Shown: piece after piece, positions 43,209-51,238 of the stretch
How the letters are laid out: each line of letters opens with the position of its first letter
Position numbering within the stretch: position 1 is the first letter of the stretch
Source: Streptomyces sp. PCS3-D2
Lineage (GTDB): Bacteria; Actinomycetota; Actinomycetes; Streptomycetales; Streptomycetaceae
Assembly (NCBI RefSeq): GCF_000612545.2
Contig: NZ_CP097800.1
Coordinates: 4,007,001 to 4,071,000 of the forward strand
Length of the DNA stretch: 64,000 bases
Direction of reading: 5' to 3'
Translations under genes and position numbers: made by a program
The notes under the pieces: generated by a model
The model's database searches: none
What the model saw: the letters and a program-made list of their open reading frames with translations, nothing else
Told to the model about the DNA's origin: nothing

Positions 43209-45512
43209 ATGTCCATTTCCAGTTCTGACCGTTCCGTCATGCCCGAGAACGACTCCAACGAGCTCATCGACGCCGAGGCCCTCGTGGTCACCGAGGCGAT
43301 CGAGGCCGCTGAGGCCGAGGGAATCATCGAGGCTCTCGAGGCCGACGTGAGCGGCGGGTCCTTCGAGGACTCCACCGACGACTTCGCCGCCGATGCAGAC
43401 GCTGACGCCGAGCCCACGGTCACCTTCGGCGACCTGGGTCTGCCCGAGGGCATCGTGCGCAAGCTCGCCCAGAACGGTGTCACCACGCCCTTCCCGATCC
43501 AGGCCGCGACCATCCCGGACGCCCTGTCCGGCAAGGACATCCTCGGCCGCGGTCGCACCGGTTCCGGCAAGACCCTCTCCTTCGGTCTGCCGACCCTGGC
43601 CACCCTGGCCGGCGGCCACACCGAGAAGAAGAAGCCCCGCGCGATCATCCTGACGCCGACCCGTGAGCTCGCGATGCAGGTCGCGGACGCCCTCCAGCCC
43701 TACGGCGACGTCCTCGGCCTGAAGATGAAGGTCGTCTGCGGCGGTACCTCCATGAGCAACCAGATCTACGCCCTGGAGCGCGGTGTCGACATCCTCGTCG
43801 CCACCCCGGGCCGACTGCGCGACATCATCAACCGCGGCGCCTGCTCCCTGGAGAACGTCCAGGTCGCGGTCCTCGACGAGGCCGACCAGATGGCCGACCT
43901 GGGCTTCCTGCCCGAGGTCACCGAGCTGCTCGACCAGATCCCCGAGGGCGGCCAGCGCATGCTCTTCTCCGCCACCATGGAGAACGAGATCGGCACCCTG
44001 GTCAAGCGCTACCTGTCCAGCCCGGTCACGCACGAGGTCGACAGCGCCCAGGGCAACGTCACGACCATGACGCACCACGTGCTCGTCGTGAAGCCGAAGG
44101 ACAAGGCGCCGGTCACGGCCGCGATCGCCGCCCGCAAGGGCCGCACCATCATCTTCGTCCGCACCCAGCTGGGCGCCGACCGCATCGCCGAGCAGCTCGT
44201 CGAGGCCGGCGTCAAGGCCGACGCACTGCACGGCGGCATGACGCAGGGCGCCCGTACCCGTGTTCTCGCGGACTTCAAGGACGGCTACGTCAACGCGCTC
44301 GTCGCCACCGACGTCGCCGCCCGAGGCATCCACGTCGACGGCATCGACCTGGTCCTGAACGTGGACCCGGCCGGTGACCACAAGGACTACCTGCACCGTT
44401 CCGGCCGTACCGCCCGTGCCGGCAAGTCCGGCGTCGTCGTCTCCCTCGCGCTGCCGCACCAGCGCCGCCAGATCTTCCGCCTGATGGAGGACGCGGGCGT
44501 CGACGCCTCGCGCCACATCGTCCAGGGCGCCGGCGCCTTCGAGCCGGAGGTCGCCGAGATCACCGGTGCGCGATCGCTGACCGAGGTCCAGGCGGACTCC
44601 GCGAACAACGCCGCCAAGCAGGCCGAGCGCGAGGTCGCCGAGCTCACCAAGCAGCTTGAGCGCCTGACCCGCCGGGCCGCCGAGCTCCGCGAGGAGGCCG
44701 ACCGTCTGGTCGCCCGTTCCGCGCGTGAGCGGGGCGAGGACCCGGAGGCCGCCGTTGCCGAGGTGGCCGAGGCCGCCGAGGCCGAGGTCGCGGCTGCCGC
44801 CGCGGCCGCCGCGGCCGAGATCGCCGCGCAGGAGCGCCGCGAGGAGAACCGCGCCCAGCGTGACGACCGCGGCAACTTCGAGCGCCGTGACAACCGCGGT
44901 GGCGACCGTGGCGGCTACCGCCGCGACGACCGCCGTGACGACCGTGGTGACCGTGGTGGTTTCCGTCGTGATGACCGTCCGTCGGGTGGTTTCCGTCGTG
45001 ACGACCGTCCCTCTGGTGGCTTCAACCGTGATGACCGTGGTGACCGCGGTGGCGACCGTGGCGGTTTCCGCCGTGATGACCGTCCGTCGGGTGGTTTCCG
45101 TCGTGACGACCGCCGTGATGACCGTGGTGACCGTGGTGGTTTCCGTCGTGATGACCGTCCGTCGGGTGGTTTCCGTCGTGACGACCGTCCCTCTGGTGGC
45201 TTCAACCGTGATGACCGTGGTGACCGCGGTGGCGACCGTGGCGGTTTCCGCCGTGATGACCGTCCGTCGGGTGGTTTCCGTCGTGACGAACGCCGTGATG
45301 ACCGTGGTGACCGCGGTGGTGACCGTGGTGGTTTCCGTCGTGATGACCGTCCGTCGGGTGGTTTCCGTCGTGACGACCGTCCCTCTGGTGGCTTCAACCG
45401 TGATGACCGTGGTGACCGCGGTGGCGACCGTGGCGGTTTCCGCCGCGATGACCGCCCCTCCGGCGGCTTCGGCCGCCGCGACGACAAGCCGCGCTGGAAG
45501 CGCAACGGCTGA
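43209..45512 (+). CDS. DEAD-box RNA helicase with repeat-rich RGD/RGG tail
   Basis: A 767-residue protein from ATG 43209. An acidic N-terminal extension (~70 residues) precedes the helicase core: Q motif (FPIQAATIP), motif I GRTGSGKT, Ia PTRELA, II DEAD (VLDEADQMADLG), III SAT and VI HRSGRTARAG. After the core come a coiled coil (about residues 465-545) and a ~215-residue tail made of RRDDRPSGGF, NRDDRGDRGGDRGGF and similar repeats. Such Arg/Gly tails bind RNA and can drive condensates. The likely role is RNA remodelling or cold adaptation; the tail is encoded by long near-identical DNA repeats. Confidence 0.93.
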   Translation: MSISSSDRSVMPENDSNELIDAEALVVTEAIEAAEAEGIIEALEADVSGGSFEDSTDDFAADADADAEPTVTFGDLGLPEGIVRKLAQNGVTTPFPIQAATIPDALSGKDILGRGRTGSGKTLSFGLPTLATLAGGHTEKKKPRAIILTPTRELAMQVADALQPYGDVLGLKMKVVCGGTSMSNQIYALERGVDILVATPGRLRDIINRGACSLENVQVAVLDEADQMADLGFLPEVTELLDQIPEGGQRMLFSATMENEIGTLVKRYLSSPVTHEVDSAQGNVTTMTHHVLVVKPKDKAPVTAAIAARKGRTIIFVRTQLGADRIAEQLVEAGVKADALHGGMTQGARTRVLADFKDGYVNALVATDVAARGIHVDGIDLVLNVDPAGDHKDYLHRSGRTARAGKSGVVVSLALPHQRRQIFRLMEDAGVDASRHIVQGAGAFEPEVAEITGARSLTEVQADSANNAAKQAEREVAELTKQLERLTRRAAELREEADRLVARSARERGEDPEAAVAEVAEAAEAEVAAAAAAAAAEIAAQERREENRAQRDDRGNFERRDNRGGDRGGYRRDDRRDDRGDRGGFRRDDRPSGGFRRDDRPSGGFNRDDRGDRGGDRGGFRRDDRPSGGFRRDDRRDDRGDRGGFRRDDRPSGGFRRDDRPSGGFNRDDRGDRGGDRGGFRRDDRPSGGFRRDERRDDRGDRGGDRGGFRRDDRPSGGFRRDDRPSGGFNRDDRGDRGGDRGGFRRDDRPSGGFGRRDDKPRWKRNG
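44935..45470 (+). repeat. Tandem coding repeats in the helicase tail
   Basis: Units of about 30-60 bp encoding RRDDRPSGGF and RDDRGDRGG(DRGG) recur in larger blocks. Blocks starting at about 44949, 45129 and 45321 are almost identical over more than 100 bp. The frame is kept throughout. Prone to slippage and assembly collapse. Confidence 0.9.
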
Positions 45513-45540
45513 CCTCGGCCGCTGAGCTGACCTCCTGACA

Positions 45541-45572
45541 GGGCCCCCACGACTCCGGTCGGCGGGGGCCCC
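45541..45572 (+). terminator. Terminator of the DEAD-box helicase gene
   Basis: GGGCCCCC (45541-45548) pairs with GGGGGCCC (45564-45571), about 28 bp after the stop. Confidence 0.65.
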
Positions 45573-45720
45573 GTCGCGTGGTGGGGCGCGGCCAGGAGCC
45601 ATCGCGGCCGCCCGGGCGCCTTCCGTCGGCGCGCCGTGAACTGACGCCGACAGGCCGGTCGGTCGATACCCGATCGGCTGACCGGCGCTGTCCGGCTATG
45701 CTCTGGGGTGAGCACCCGGA

Positions 45721-45793
45721 GGGCCATTAGCTCAATTGGCAGAGCAGCGGACTTTTAATCCGTTGGTTGTCGGTTCGAGTCCGACATGGCCTA
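45721..45793 (+). tRNA. tRNA-Lys (UUU)
   Basis: 73 nt; acceptor GGGCCAT/ATGGCCT, anticodon loop CTTTTAA (TTT), T arm GTCGGTTCGAGTCCGAC. CCA is not encoded. An integrase relic lies ~150-450 bp downstream. Confidence 0.95.
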
Positions 45794-45835
45794 CTGCTCG
45801 CGAGGCGGAGGAACCTTCCTCTGACCTGCGCCTTG

Positions 45836-45866
45836 GCGCCCCACCCGATCACTTCGGGTGGGGCGC
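45836..45866 (+). terminator. Terminator of tRNA-Lys
   Basis: GCGCCCCACCCGA / TCGGGTGGGGCGC, 13-bp stem, 5-nt loop, about 40 bp after the tRNA. Confidence 0.85.
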
Positions 45867-45939
45867 TTCGCCGTACCCGGGGCGTCCGCCGGCCTGATGT
45901 GAGCCCGAGGTGAGCCCGGCGGTACGAACGGCCCGCCGC

Positions 45940-46149
45940 GGGACCAGCCCTACGGCGTCCTCGGCAGCCGGCCGCCGCAACTGCGCGGTGACCCCTGCCT
46001 GGTGGGTGGAGCCACCTGCCGTTTTCCTGCGTGCACACGCAGCCGGTGTCGACGTACGCCTCACCCCACGCGAGGCGCTCCCGCATCTGCCGCTTGCGGT
46101 GCCTCACACGCACCTTCACCGTCTCGGAGTCGAGGGCGACGACGTCGAC
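45940..46149 (-). pseudogene. Tyrosine integrase fragment (frameshifted remnant)
   Basis: On the minus strand 46000-46149 encodes VDVVALDSETVKVRVRHRKR followed by QMRERLAWGEAYVDTGCVCTQ and ENGRWLHP. This matches the middle of actinobacterial element integrases, just before the R-H-R-Y catalytic core. The next part continues in another frame (HQAGVTAQLRRPAAEDAVGL, about 45940-46010), so a frameshift is present. The LHDLRHG region and the catalytic Tyr are missing. It reads toward tRNA-Lys, as an integrase beside its attachment site would. It is a relic of an element once integrated there. Confidence 0.7.
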
Positions 46150-46337
46150 CCCGCCCGGCGCGGCAGCAACGGCGTCGTGGCGTTCAGCGGCCGCCCGTAC
46201 TGCTGCCCCGATGCCGCGACCGCCGAGCGGTGCATCGAGCATGTGCGCGCCGGCGACGAGCGGATGGGGAGTGAGGCGCGTGGCCCTGGGAAAATCGTTG
46301 GCCCCGCGGTGGGGCGGGATGCCTATGATCGCCGCAA

Positions 46338-46412
46338 GCGGGGTCGTAGCACAGAGGTAGTGCGCCTACACAGCATGGAGGAGGACGCCGGTTCGAATCC
46401 GGCCGCCCCGCC
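46338..46412 (+). tRNA. Unusual tRNA-like element
   Basis: 75 nt that fold as a cloverleaf: acceptor GCGGGGT/GCCCCGC, D stem GCAC/GTGC with a GG-containing loop, and a perfect T arm GCCGG-TTCGAAT-CCGGC. The anticodon arm is odd: stem CCTAC/GGAGG has an A-G mismatch and the loop ACAGCAT lacks the universal U33, giving a nominal AGC anticodon. One extra base sits before the 3' acceptor strand. A TATGAT -10-like box lies 7 bp upstream (46325-46330). It may be a decayed tRNA from the integrated element or a tRNA-like RNA. I would not assign an amino acid. Confidence 0.5.
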
Positions 46413-46749
46413 CTTCAGCCTTGAGGACCACGGTTCGTCGGCCGGCCGTCGAGAGGGCCGGCAGAGCCGCAGCCAATCGCCGCAGCTGCCGGAGACGCAT
46501 GCCGCTCGTGGTGAAGCGTCCACCGGCCGAGGCAGCACGAGCATCGCGGCCGTGCCGCCGGCCCGAATGATCGTGCGGTCGATCGACATCAGGCGCAGCC
46601 AGGCGGTCGCCGCTCCCTGTGCCCACGGACTGCAGTACACGGTCAGCGGGCCGCGCAGCGCCATGGCCGTAGCGGCACGGACTCGCACACCCGCACGATA
46701 GGCTGCGCTGAATTGCCTGGTCAGCAGGTGCGTGGGTGCGGGAGTGGCT
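46413..46749. other. Non-coding region after the tRNA-like element
   Basis: 337 bp with no convincing gene. A hairpin GCCGGCC / GGCCGGC (46441-46462), 29 bp past the tRNA-like end, could act as its terminator. Short frames on both strands look like decayed sequence. Confidence 0.4.
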
Positions 46750-47232
46750 GTGTCTGAACACGATTCGGAGATGCTTGCGGCGCGGTGGTGGAAGTGGGCG
46801 ATGTCGGCCCCGTCCGGACGCAGCCCTGTGGAGGACACCACGGGTGAGCACGCGCATTGGCGCCAACCGGCCGACGTCTGGTTCCTCGCAGGCACCTACG
46901 GCGGGAGGGTGGTGCGTCGCTGCACGGTCCCGGTCGACCGGCCGCTGTTCCTTCCCGTCTTCAACACGCGGCGCCTGGCCCTCGGCTTCTCTGCCGATCC
47001 CTGGCGCATGCCGGCATCGCGCGCCGAGGCAGACCTGAACGGCATCCCGCTGCCCCTCCACGAGGCGGCCTCGAAGCGATTCTTCGCCTCTGGCCTGCCC
47101 TGGGTTGCCTGGGGTCTTTGGAGCGCGATCGACCCCCTCGCACCGGGGGAGTACGTGTTGTCCATCAAGGCTCAGTCGGGCGATTTCTGGGTGGACACGA
47201 CCTATCACCTGGAAGCCGTACCGTGCGGCTAG
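46750..47232 (+). CDS. Hypothetical protein
   Basis: A 160-residue protein from GTG 46750, with GGGAG 6 nt upstream (MSEHDSEMLAARWWKWAMSAP). It is soluble, Trp-rich and beta-rich (DVWFLAGTYGGRVVRRCTVP, then RPLFLPVFNTRR). Similar unnamed proteins occur in actinobacteria, as I remember them. No catalytic motif seen. It lies at the right edge of the degraded region after tRNA-Lys, so it could be element cargo. Confidence 0.6.
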   Translation: MSEHDSEMLAARWWKWAMSAPSGRSPVEDTTGEHAHWRQPADVWFLAGTYGGRVVRRCTVPVDRPLFLPVFNTRRLALGFSADPWRMPASRAEADLNGIPLPLHEAASKRFFASGLPWVAWGLWSAIDPLAPGEYVLSIKAQSGDFWVDTTYHLEAVPCG

Positions 47233-47277
47233 AACGGACGGACGCGCAGGTCAGGCCATAGGGGAAGGGAGCCCGCT

Positions 47278-47493
47278 GTGAGCTCGGACGCCTCGTACGA
47301 CGTTGCGTACGGCGGTTCCCGGGGTCGCGGGCGGTGCGGGGATGCTGCGGTGGTGCTGGTGCAACGGATCGCTGAGGTGGCGGACAAGCCCCTGGTGCTG
47401 GAGCCGGATGACCGTCGGGTGGAGCGGGAGACCAACACCTGGTGGCCCAAGGTGGTGACGTTCTCCGTGTGGCATGACGCGCAGGCCGGTTAA
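47278..47493 (+). CDS. Possible small hypothetical protein
   Basis: A 71-residue frame from GTG 47278 with a strong purine-rich site (GGGAAGGGAG) upstream. The middle part (VLVQRIAEVADKPLVLEPDD) looks protein-like, but the N terminus is Gly/Arg-rich and no homologue comes to mind. Weakly supported. Confidence 0.3.
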   Translation: MSSDASYDVAYGGSRGRGRCGDAAVVLVQRIAEVADKPLVLEPDDRRVERETNTWWPKVVTFSVWHDAQAG

Positions 47494-47533
47494 CGGGGTG
47501 AACGTCCTGGGTGGCGGCGGTAGCGTCGCCACC

Positions 47534-48049
47534 GTGACTCCGGTTCTCCGTACCGAACGCCTGCTGCTCGACCCGTACACCCCCGAGGACGAGGAGGCCT
47601 TCGTGGCCCTCTTCCAGGACACCCGGGTCTCCCGGTGGATGGGGGACGGCCCCGCCGCCGAATCCGAGGACCGTGCCCTGTTCGGGCGGGTCTTCACGAA
47701 GGTCTATGCCGAGGGCCTCTTCGACGTCTGGGCCGTGCGCAGGGACGGGCGGTTGGTCGGGCACGCCGAGATCAAGCGGACCGACGAGGTCGACGGCCAC
47801 GAGATCATCTACGCCCTGGCCCCCGAGGCATGGGGATCCGGTCTCGGCACCGAGATCGCGGAGGCGGTCGTCGCGTACGCGTTCGCCCGGCTCGGGCTGA
47901 CCGAGGTGCATGCCACGGTGGCCGCGCCCAACACCGCCTCCCTGGCCCTGCTGACCCGCATCGGCTTCGAGCACGTCCGCGACGTACGCGAGGACGACGG
48001 CTCCACCACCCGTGTCCTGACCCGCAGGCGCGAACGGGCCACCGCCTGA
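47534..48049 (+). CDS. GNAT-family N-acetyltransferase (RimJ/RimL-like)
   Basis: 171 residues from GTG 47534 (MTPVLRTERLLLDPYTPEDEE); a longer frame from 47474 adds unconserved sequence. Fold marks: strand LRTERLLLDP, acetyl-CoA loop YALAPEAWGSGLGTEIAEAVVAYAF (about 100-120) and the C-terminal NTASLALLTRIGFEHV. It acetylates an amine on a protein N terminus or small molecule; the substrate is unknown. Faces the surface-protein gene across a shared terminator. Confidence 0.88.
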   Translation: MTPVLRTERLLLDPYTPEDEEAFVALFQDTRVSRWMGDGPAAESEDRALFGRVFTKVYAEGLFDVWAVRRDGRLVGHAEIKRTDEVDGHEIIYALAPEAWGSGLGTEIAEAVVAYAFARLGLTEVHATVAAPNTASLALLTRIGFEHVRDVREDDGSTTRVLTRRRERATA

Positions 48050-48069
48050 CGGCACGCGCGCCCAACGTG

Positions 48070-48103
48070 AAGCGCCCCGCCCGAGGGATCGGGCGGGGCG
48101 CTT
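48070..48103. terminator. Bidirectional terminator, GNAT / surface protein
   Basis: AAGCGCCCCGCCCGA / TCGGGCGGGGCGCTT, 15-bp stem with a 4-nt loop, between convergent genes. Confidence 0.85.
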
Positions 48104-48123
48104 CGGGGTGTGGGGAAGTGCGA

Positions 48124-49383
48124 TCAGACGTTGGTGCGGCGGCGACGGCCGAGCCAGACGGTGGCCGCGCCGAGCGCGACCAGGGCCGCGGCGAGGCCGG
48201 CGTACAGGCCGGTGGACGAGCCGGCGCCGGTGGCGGCCAGGGAGCCCGTGGAGGAGCCCGTGGCGGCCAGGTTGGAGTTGCCTGTGGTGGTGGCGACGGC
48301 CTGCCGGACGTCGGTGGTGGAGGACGGGTTGGGGGTCGGGGACGGGGTGGTGGTCGGGTTGGCGGTCGGGTTGGCGGTCGGCTCGGTCGGCGCCGGCTCC
48401 GTGATCGGGGTCAGCGGGAACTGCACCGGGACGGTCACGAGCGGCCAGGTGTTGCCCTCGGCCTGGCGGACCTCGGCCTCCATCGTGATCGTGGTGCGCC
48501 CGGTCAGCTTGGTGTGCTTGCCCAGGCTGAGGCGCAGCGGCTGGGTGTGGACGCCGGAGGCGGCGCCGAAGCCCTTGGCGATGAGCGGGAGCTCGTAGCG
48601 GCTGTCCTTGGGGCTCAGGTCCTGCCAGCGGCCGCCGATCAGGGCCTGGAGCCGGAAGTCGGCGTCCTGCTGGCCCGGGTGCGACAGGGTCAGGCTGGTG
48701 GCGAGGGCGGTGCCGAAGGTGCCGTCACCGGTGGCCTGGTAGTTCAGGTCCAGGTAGGCGCGCTGCTCCTGGCCGTCCTTGCCCGAACTGACCTGCTTGA
48801 ACCACGTCTTCAGCTCGCCCGTCTTGATCCGGGGGTCGACCGTGAAGAGGTGGGAGTCGGCGCCGCCGGGAGCGACCGAGTTGTTGGAACTGGTGGCGGT
48901 GAGTCCGAAGTCGCCGTTGTTGGTGGGGTAGTCCGCGCCGAGGCCGATGGTGACCTTCCAGGTCATCGCGCCGTTCGCGGGGATGTCGAAGCCCGCGCCG
49001 GGCCGGCCGGCGGACGGGGAGAACTCACCCTGCCACTCGCCGTCCTGCTGGCCGACGTGGGACGTGGTCGCCGGGGCGTCCACCGCCTCGACCTTGAAGA
49101 CGATGTCGTTCTCGGCGAGCCTGCTCGGCCCCTTCGGGTCCAGCAGCAGCCACGGCTTGTACTCGACGGCCTTGCCGGTCGGGTTCTTCACCGTGAGGTC
49201 GAAGGTCTCGGCGGCGCCGCCGCGGGTCAGCGGGCCGCTGGGGACGGGAGCGCCCATCTCCGTGCGCAGCACGGCATGGCCGTCGGTGGCGGGTGCGGCG
49301 GACGCGGCAGTGGCCGAGAGCGGCAGCAGAGTGGTGACGACGCCGGCGACGACTGCGATGGCTGCTGTGGTGCGAACGGACAT
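48124..49383 (-). CDS. Sortase-anchored cell-wall surface protein (LAxTG)
   Basis: 419 residues from ATG 49383. The signal peptide (MSVRTTAAIAVVAGVVTTLLPLSATA) is followed by a large beta-rich exterior region (TFDLTVKNPTGKAVEYKPWLLLD). A Thr/Pro repeat wall linker (PTANPTANPTTTPSPTPNPS) comes next. The sorting signal has LAATG twice (NLAATGSS, SLAATGAG), then a membrane segment and RRRR. LAxTG is the class E sortase motif of streptomycetes. Expected to be covalently attached to peptidoglycan; ligand unknown. Confidence 0.88.
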   Translation of the reverse strand: MSVRTTAAIAVVAGVVTTLLPLSATAASAAPATDGHAVLRTEMGAPVPSGPLTRGGAAETFDLTVKNPTGKAVEYKPWLLLDPKGPSRLAENDIVFKVEAVDAPATTSHVGQQDGEWQGEFSPSAGRPGAGFDIPANGAMTWKVTIGLGADYPTNNGDFGLTATSSNNSVAPGGADSHLFTVDPRIKTGELKTWFKQVSSGKDGQEQRAYLDLNYQATGDGTFGTALATSLTLSHPGQQDADFRLQALIGGRWQDLSPKDSRYELPLIAKGFGAASGVHTQPLRLSLGKHTKLTGRTTITMEAEVRQAEGNTWPLVTVPVQFPLTPITEPAPTEPTANPTANPTTTPSPTPNPSSTTDVRQAVATTTGNSNLAATGSSTGSLAATGAGSSTGLYAGLAAALVALGAATVWLGRRRRTNV

Positions 49384-49684
49384 GGTGGACTCCCCCCAGG
49401 AATCGCGAGAGCATCGGCGGAGCGCCGAGGCGGTTGGTGTGGTCTGTGTCGTCCGGCCGGTTCGTGATCCCCCTGGCCGCGGCGACAGATGAATCTTCAC
49501 CCGGATCCGATCGCGGAATCATCCCCGCAGTGTCACCGCCGTGCAACAGAGATGATCTTGGTTCTCGGGTGCCGGCTTCAGGTCGGTTTTAGGTCTTTGA
49601 GCTGCGGCGATGTCGGCTTCGAGGCGGTCCGGCGAAGAATTGGCGAAGAGGTGCTCAGGGATGGCGTAGAGTTGTGTTCACCGA

Positions 49685-49758
49685 CGCGGGGTGGAGCAGC
49701 TCGGTAGCTCGCTGGGCTCATAACCCAGAGGTCGCAGGTTCAAATCCTGTCCCCGCTA
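49685..49758 (+). tRNA. Initiator tRNA-fMet (CAU)
   Basis: 74 nt; CGCGGGG start with an unpaired position 1-72, anticodon stem with the three G-C pairs (CTGGG/CCCAG) and loop CTCATAA. These are initiator features. CCA is not encoded. Confidence 0.95.
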
Positions 49759-49764
49759 CTCATA

Positions 49765-49802
49765 GCCGAAGGCCCGGCCCCCTTGGGGGTCGGGCCTTCG
49801 GC
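49765..49802 (+). terminator. Terminator of initiator tRNA
   Basis: GCCGAAGGCCCGgCCCCC pairs with GGGGGTCGGGCCTTCGGC, 7 bp after the tRNA. Confidence 0.8.
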
Positions 49803-50218
49803 GCGTTCCCGGCCGCCGAAGGCTCGGCCCCTCCGCGTGTCCCACCGTCCTGACGGCCGCCGTAGGGCCGCCGCCATGCCCCGCTGCCGGGGTCGTGGCG
49901 GGCGGGCGGAGCAAAGATCCAATGTGACAGCGGGTAATGGAATCGCCGCTCTGTGCGAGCTGATTGACGGCCCATCATGGCGCTTTGGTGGCCGACGAGA
50001 TGGCGTACTCGGCTGATTTTTGCCCGACTTAGCCGCTTTTTGAGTGAAAAGAGGTGGCCAAAGCAAGCCAGGGCGTGGTCGATTGCCAGGAACGATCAAG
50101 CGCAACGGCTTGGAATCACTCCCCCACTTCTATTACCTTTCGATAACGCAGCGCGGTCGTCCCGGCCGTCGCAAGAGACGGCACCGTGCGCGTGCGTGTC
50201 CATGAGGAGTGTGCCCCG
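49803..50218. promoter_or_regulatory. Leader/promoter region of the M23 peptidase gene
   Basis: 416 bp, the last 300 of which are A+T-rich for this genome (CTGATTTTTGCCCG, GCTTTTTGAGTG, TATTACCTTTCGATAACG). It probably holds a long 5' leader. M23 genes in Streptomyces may carry a c-di-AMP riboswitch, but I could not match its conserved core here. Confidence 0.45.
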
Positions 50219-51238
50219 GTGGCCTCCAACTCGCCCGCTCCTGAAGGCATCGAGATCCAGGATCCGCCCACCGCGGGTGCCTGGGGCGAGTGGAACCCCA
50301 CCGAGGACTCGGTCCGTCCGGTGAAGGGCAAGCACCGCGTCGCCAAGCAGCGCGGGGGACTCGCCCGCAGCTCCACCGTGCTCGGTGTCGGTGTCATCGC
50401 GGCCGTCGGTGCCAGCGGCATCGCCACCGCTCAGGACCGGCCTCAGGTCGCCATATCCGTGCCCTCCCTCCCCGACCTGCTGACCGGCGACGACGAGCGC
50501 CAGAGCGGCGGAGATTCCGGCGAGGACACCGCACGCGGTGGGACGGCGGGGGTCACCACCCAGCAGGCCGACCGCGGCGCGGACGCCGGCGAGGTACTGC
50601 GCAACCGCATCCTCCAGCAGGCCGAGTCGCAGTACGAGGCCGCCGAGGCCGAGGCGCGCGCGGAAGCCGAGCGCGTCGCCCGGGAAGCGGCGGCCCAGGA
50701 GGCCAAGGACAAGCTGGAGGCGGCCCGTCAGGCGGCCGAGGAGGCCAGGGCCGAGGCCGAGGCGAAGGCCGCGGAGGAGGCCGAGTCCGCGAGGAAGGCC
50801 GCCGAGGCGAAGGCCGCGCAGGAGCGCCGCGAGGCCTCGGCCGGGAGCTGGTCCCTGCCCACCTCCGCCTACACCCTCACCTCGCACTACGGAGTCTCCG
50901 GCTCCATGTGGTCCTCCGGCCACCACACCGGCCTCGACTTCGCGGCTCCCACCGGTACGCCCGTCAAGGCGGTCGGTGCCGGGAAGATCACCTCGGCCGG
51001 CTGGTCCGGGGCGTACGGATACCGGATCGTGCTGGAGCTCGAAGACGGTACGGAGGTCTGGTACTGCCATCTCTCCTCGATGTCGGTGACCTCGGGCCCG
51101 GTCGGCGCCGGAGACACCATCGGCCGGGTCGGGGCCACCGGAAACGTCACCGGACCCCATCTCCACCTGGAAGTACGCAAGGGCGGATCGACGACGGACC
51201 CGCTGGCCTGGCTGGAGTCCAAGGGCCTGAACGTCTGA
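50219..51238 (+). CDS. M23 (LytM-like) peptidoglycan endopeptidase
   Basis: 339 residues from GTG 50219. A hydrophilic N terminus of ~50 residues precedes a hydrophobic segment (STVLGVGVIAAVGASGIATA), so it is exported or anchored. A long Ala/Glu/Arg coiled coil follows (about residues 125-215). The C-terminal M23 domain has HHTGLDFAAPTGTPV (zinc His and Asp) and GPHLHLEVRKG (HxH). It should cut peptide cross-bridges during growth or division. Its last 92 bp overlap the opposing PrsW-like gene. Confidence 0.92.
   Translation: MASNSPAPEGIEIQDPPTAGAWGEWNPTEDSVRPVKGKHRVAKQRGGLARSSTVLGVGVIAAVGASGIATAQDRPQVAISVPSLPDLLTGDDERQSGGDSGEDTARGGTAGVTTQQADRGADAGEVLRNRILQQAESQYEAAEAEARAEAERVAREAAAQEAKDKLEAARQAAEEARAEAEAKAAEEAESARKAAEAKAAQERREASAGSWSLPTSAYTLTSHYGVSGSMWSSGHHTGLDFAAPTGTPVKAVGAGKITSAGWSGAYGYRIVLELEDGTEVWYCHLSSMSVTSGPVGAGDTIGRVGATGNVTGPHLHLEVRKGGSTTDPLAWLESKGLNV

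Noticed and set aside
42927-45602. 891-codon frame opposite the DEAD-box helicase with Thr/Val repeats
   Set aside because: The repeats are the reverse complement of the RRDDRPSGGF coding units; not an independent surface protein.
45910-46701. 263-codon + strand frame after tRNA-Lys
   Set aside because: It runs through the tRNA-like element, and the opposite strand carries recognisable integrase sequence.
49803-50218. c-di-AMP (ydaO-type) riboswitch before the M23 gene
   Set aside because: The genomic context invites it, but I could not find the conserved core.
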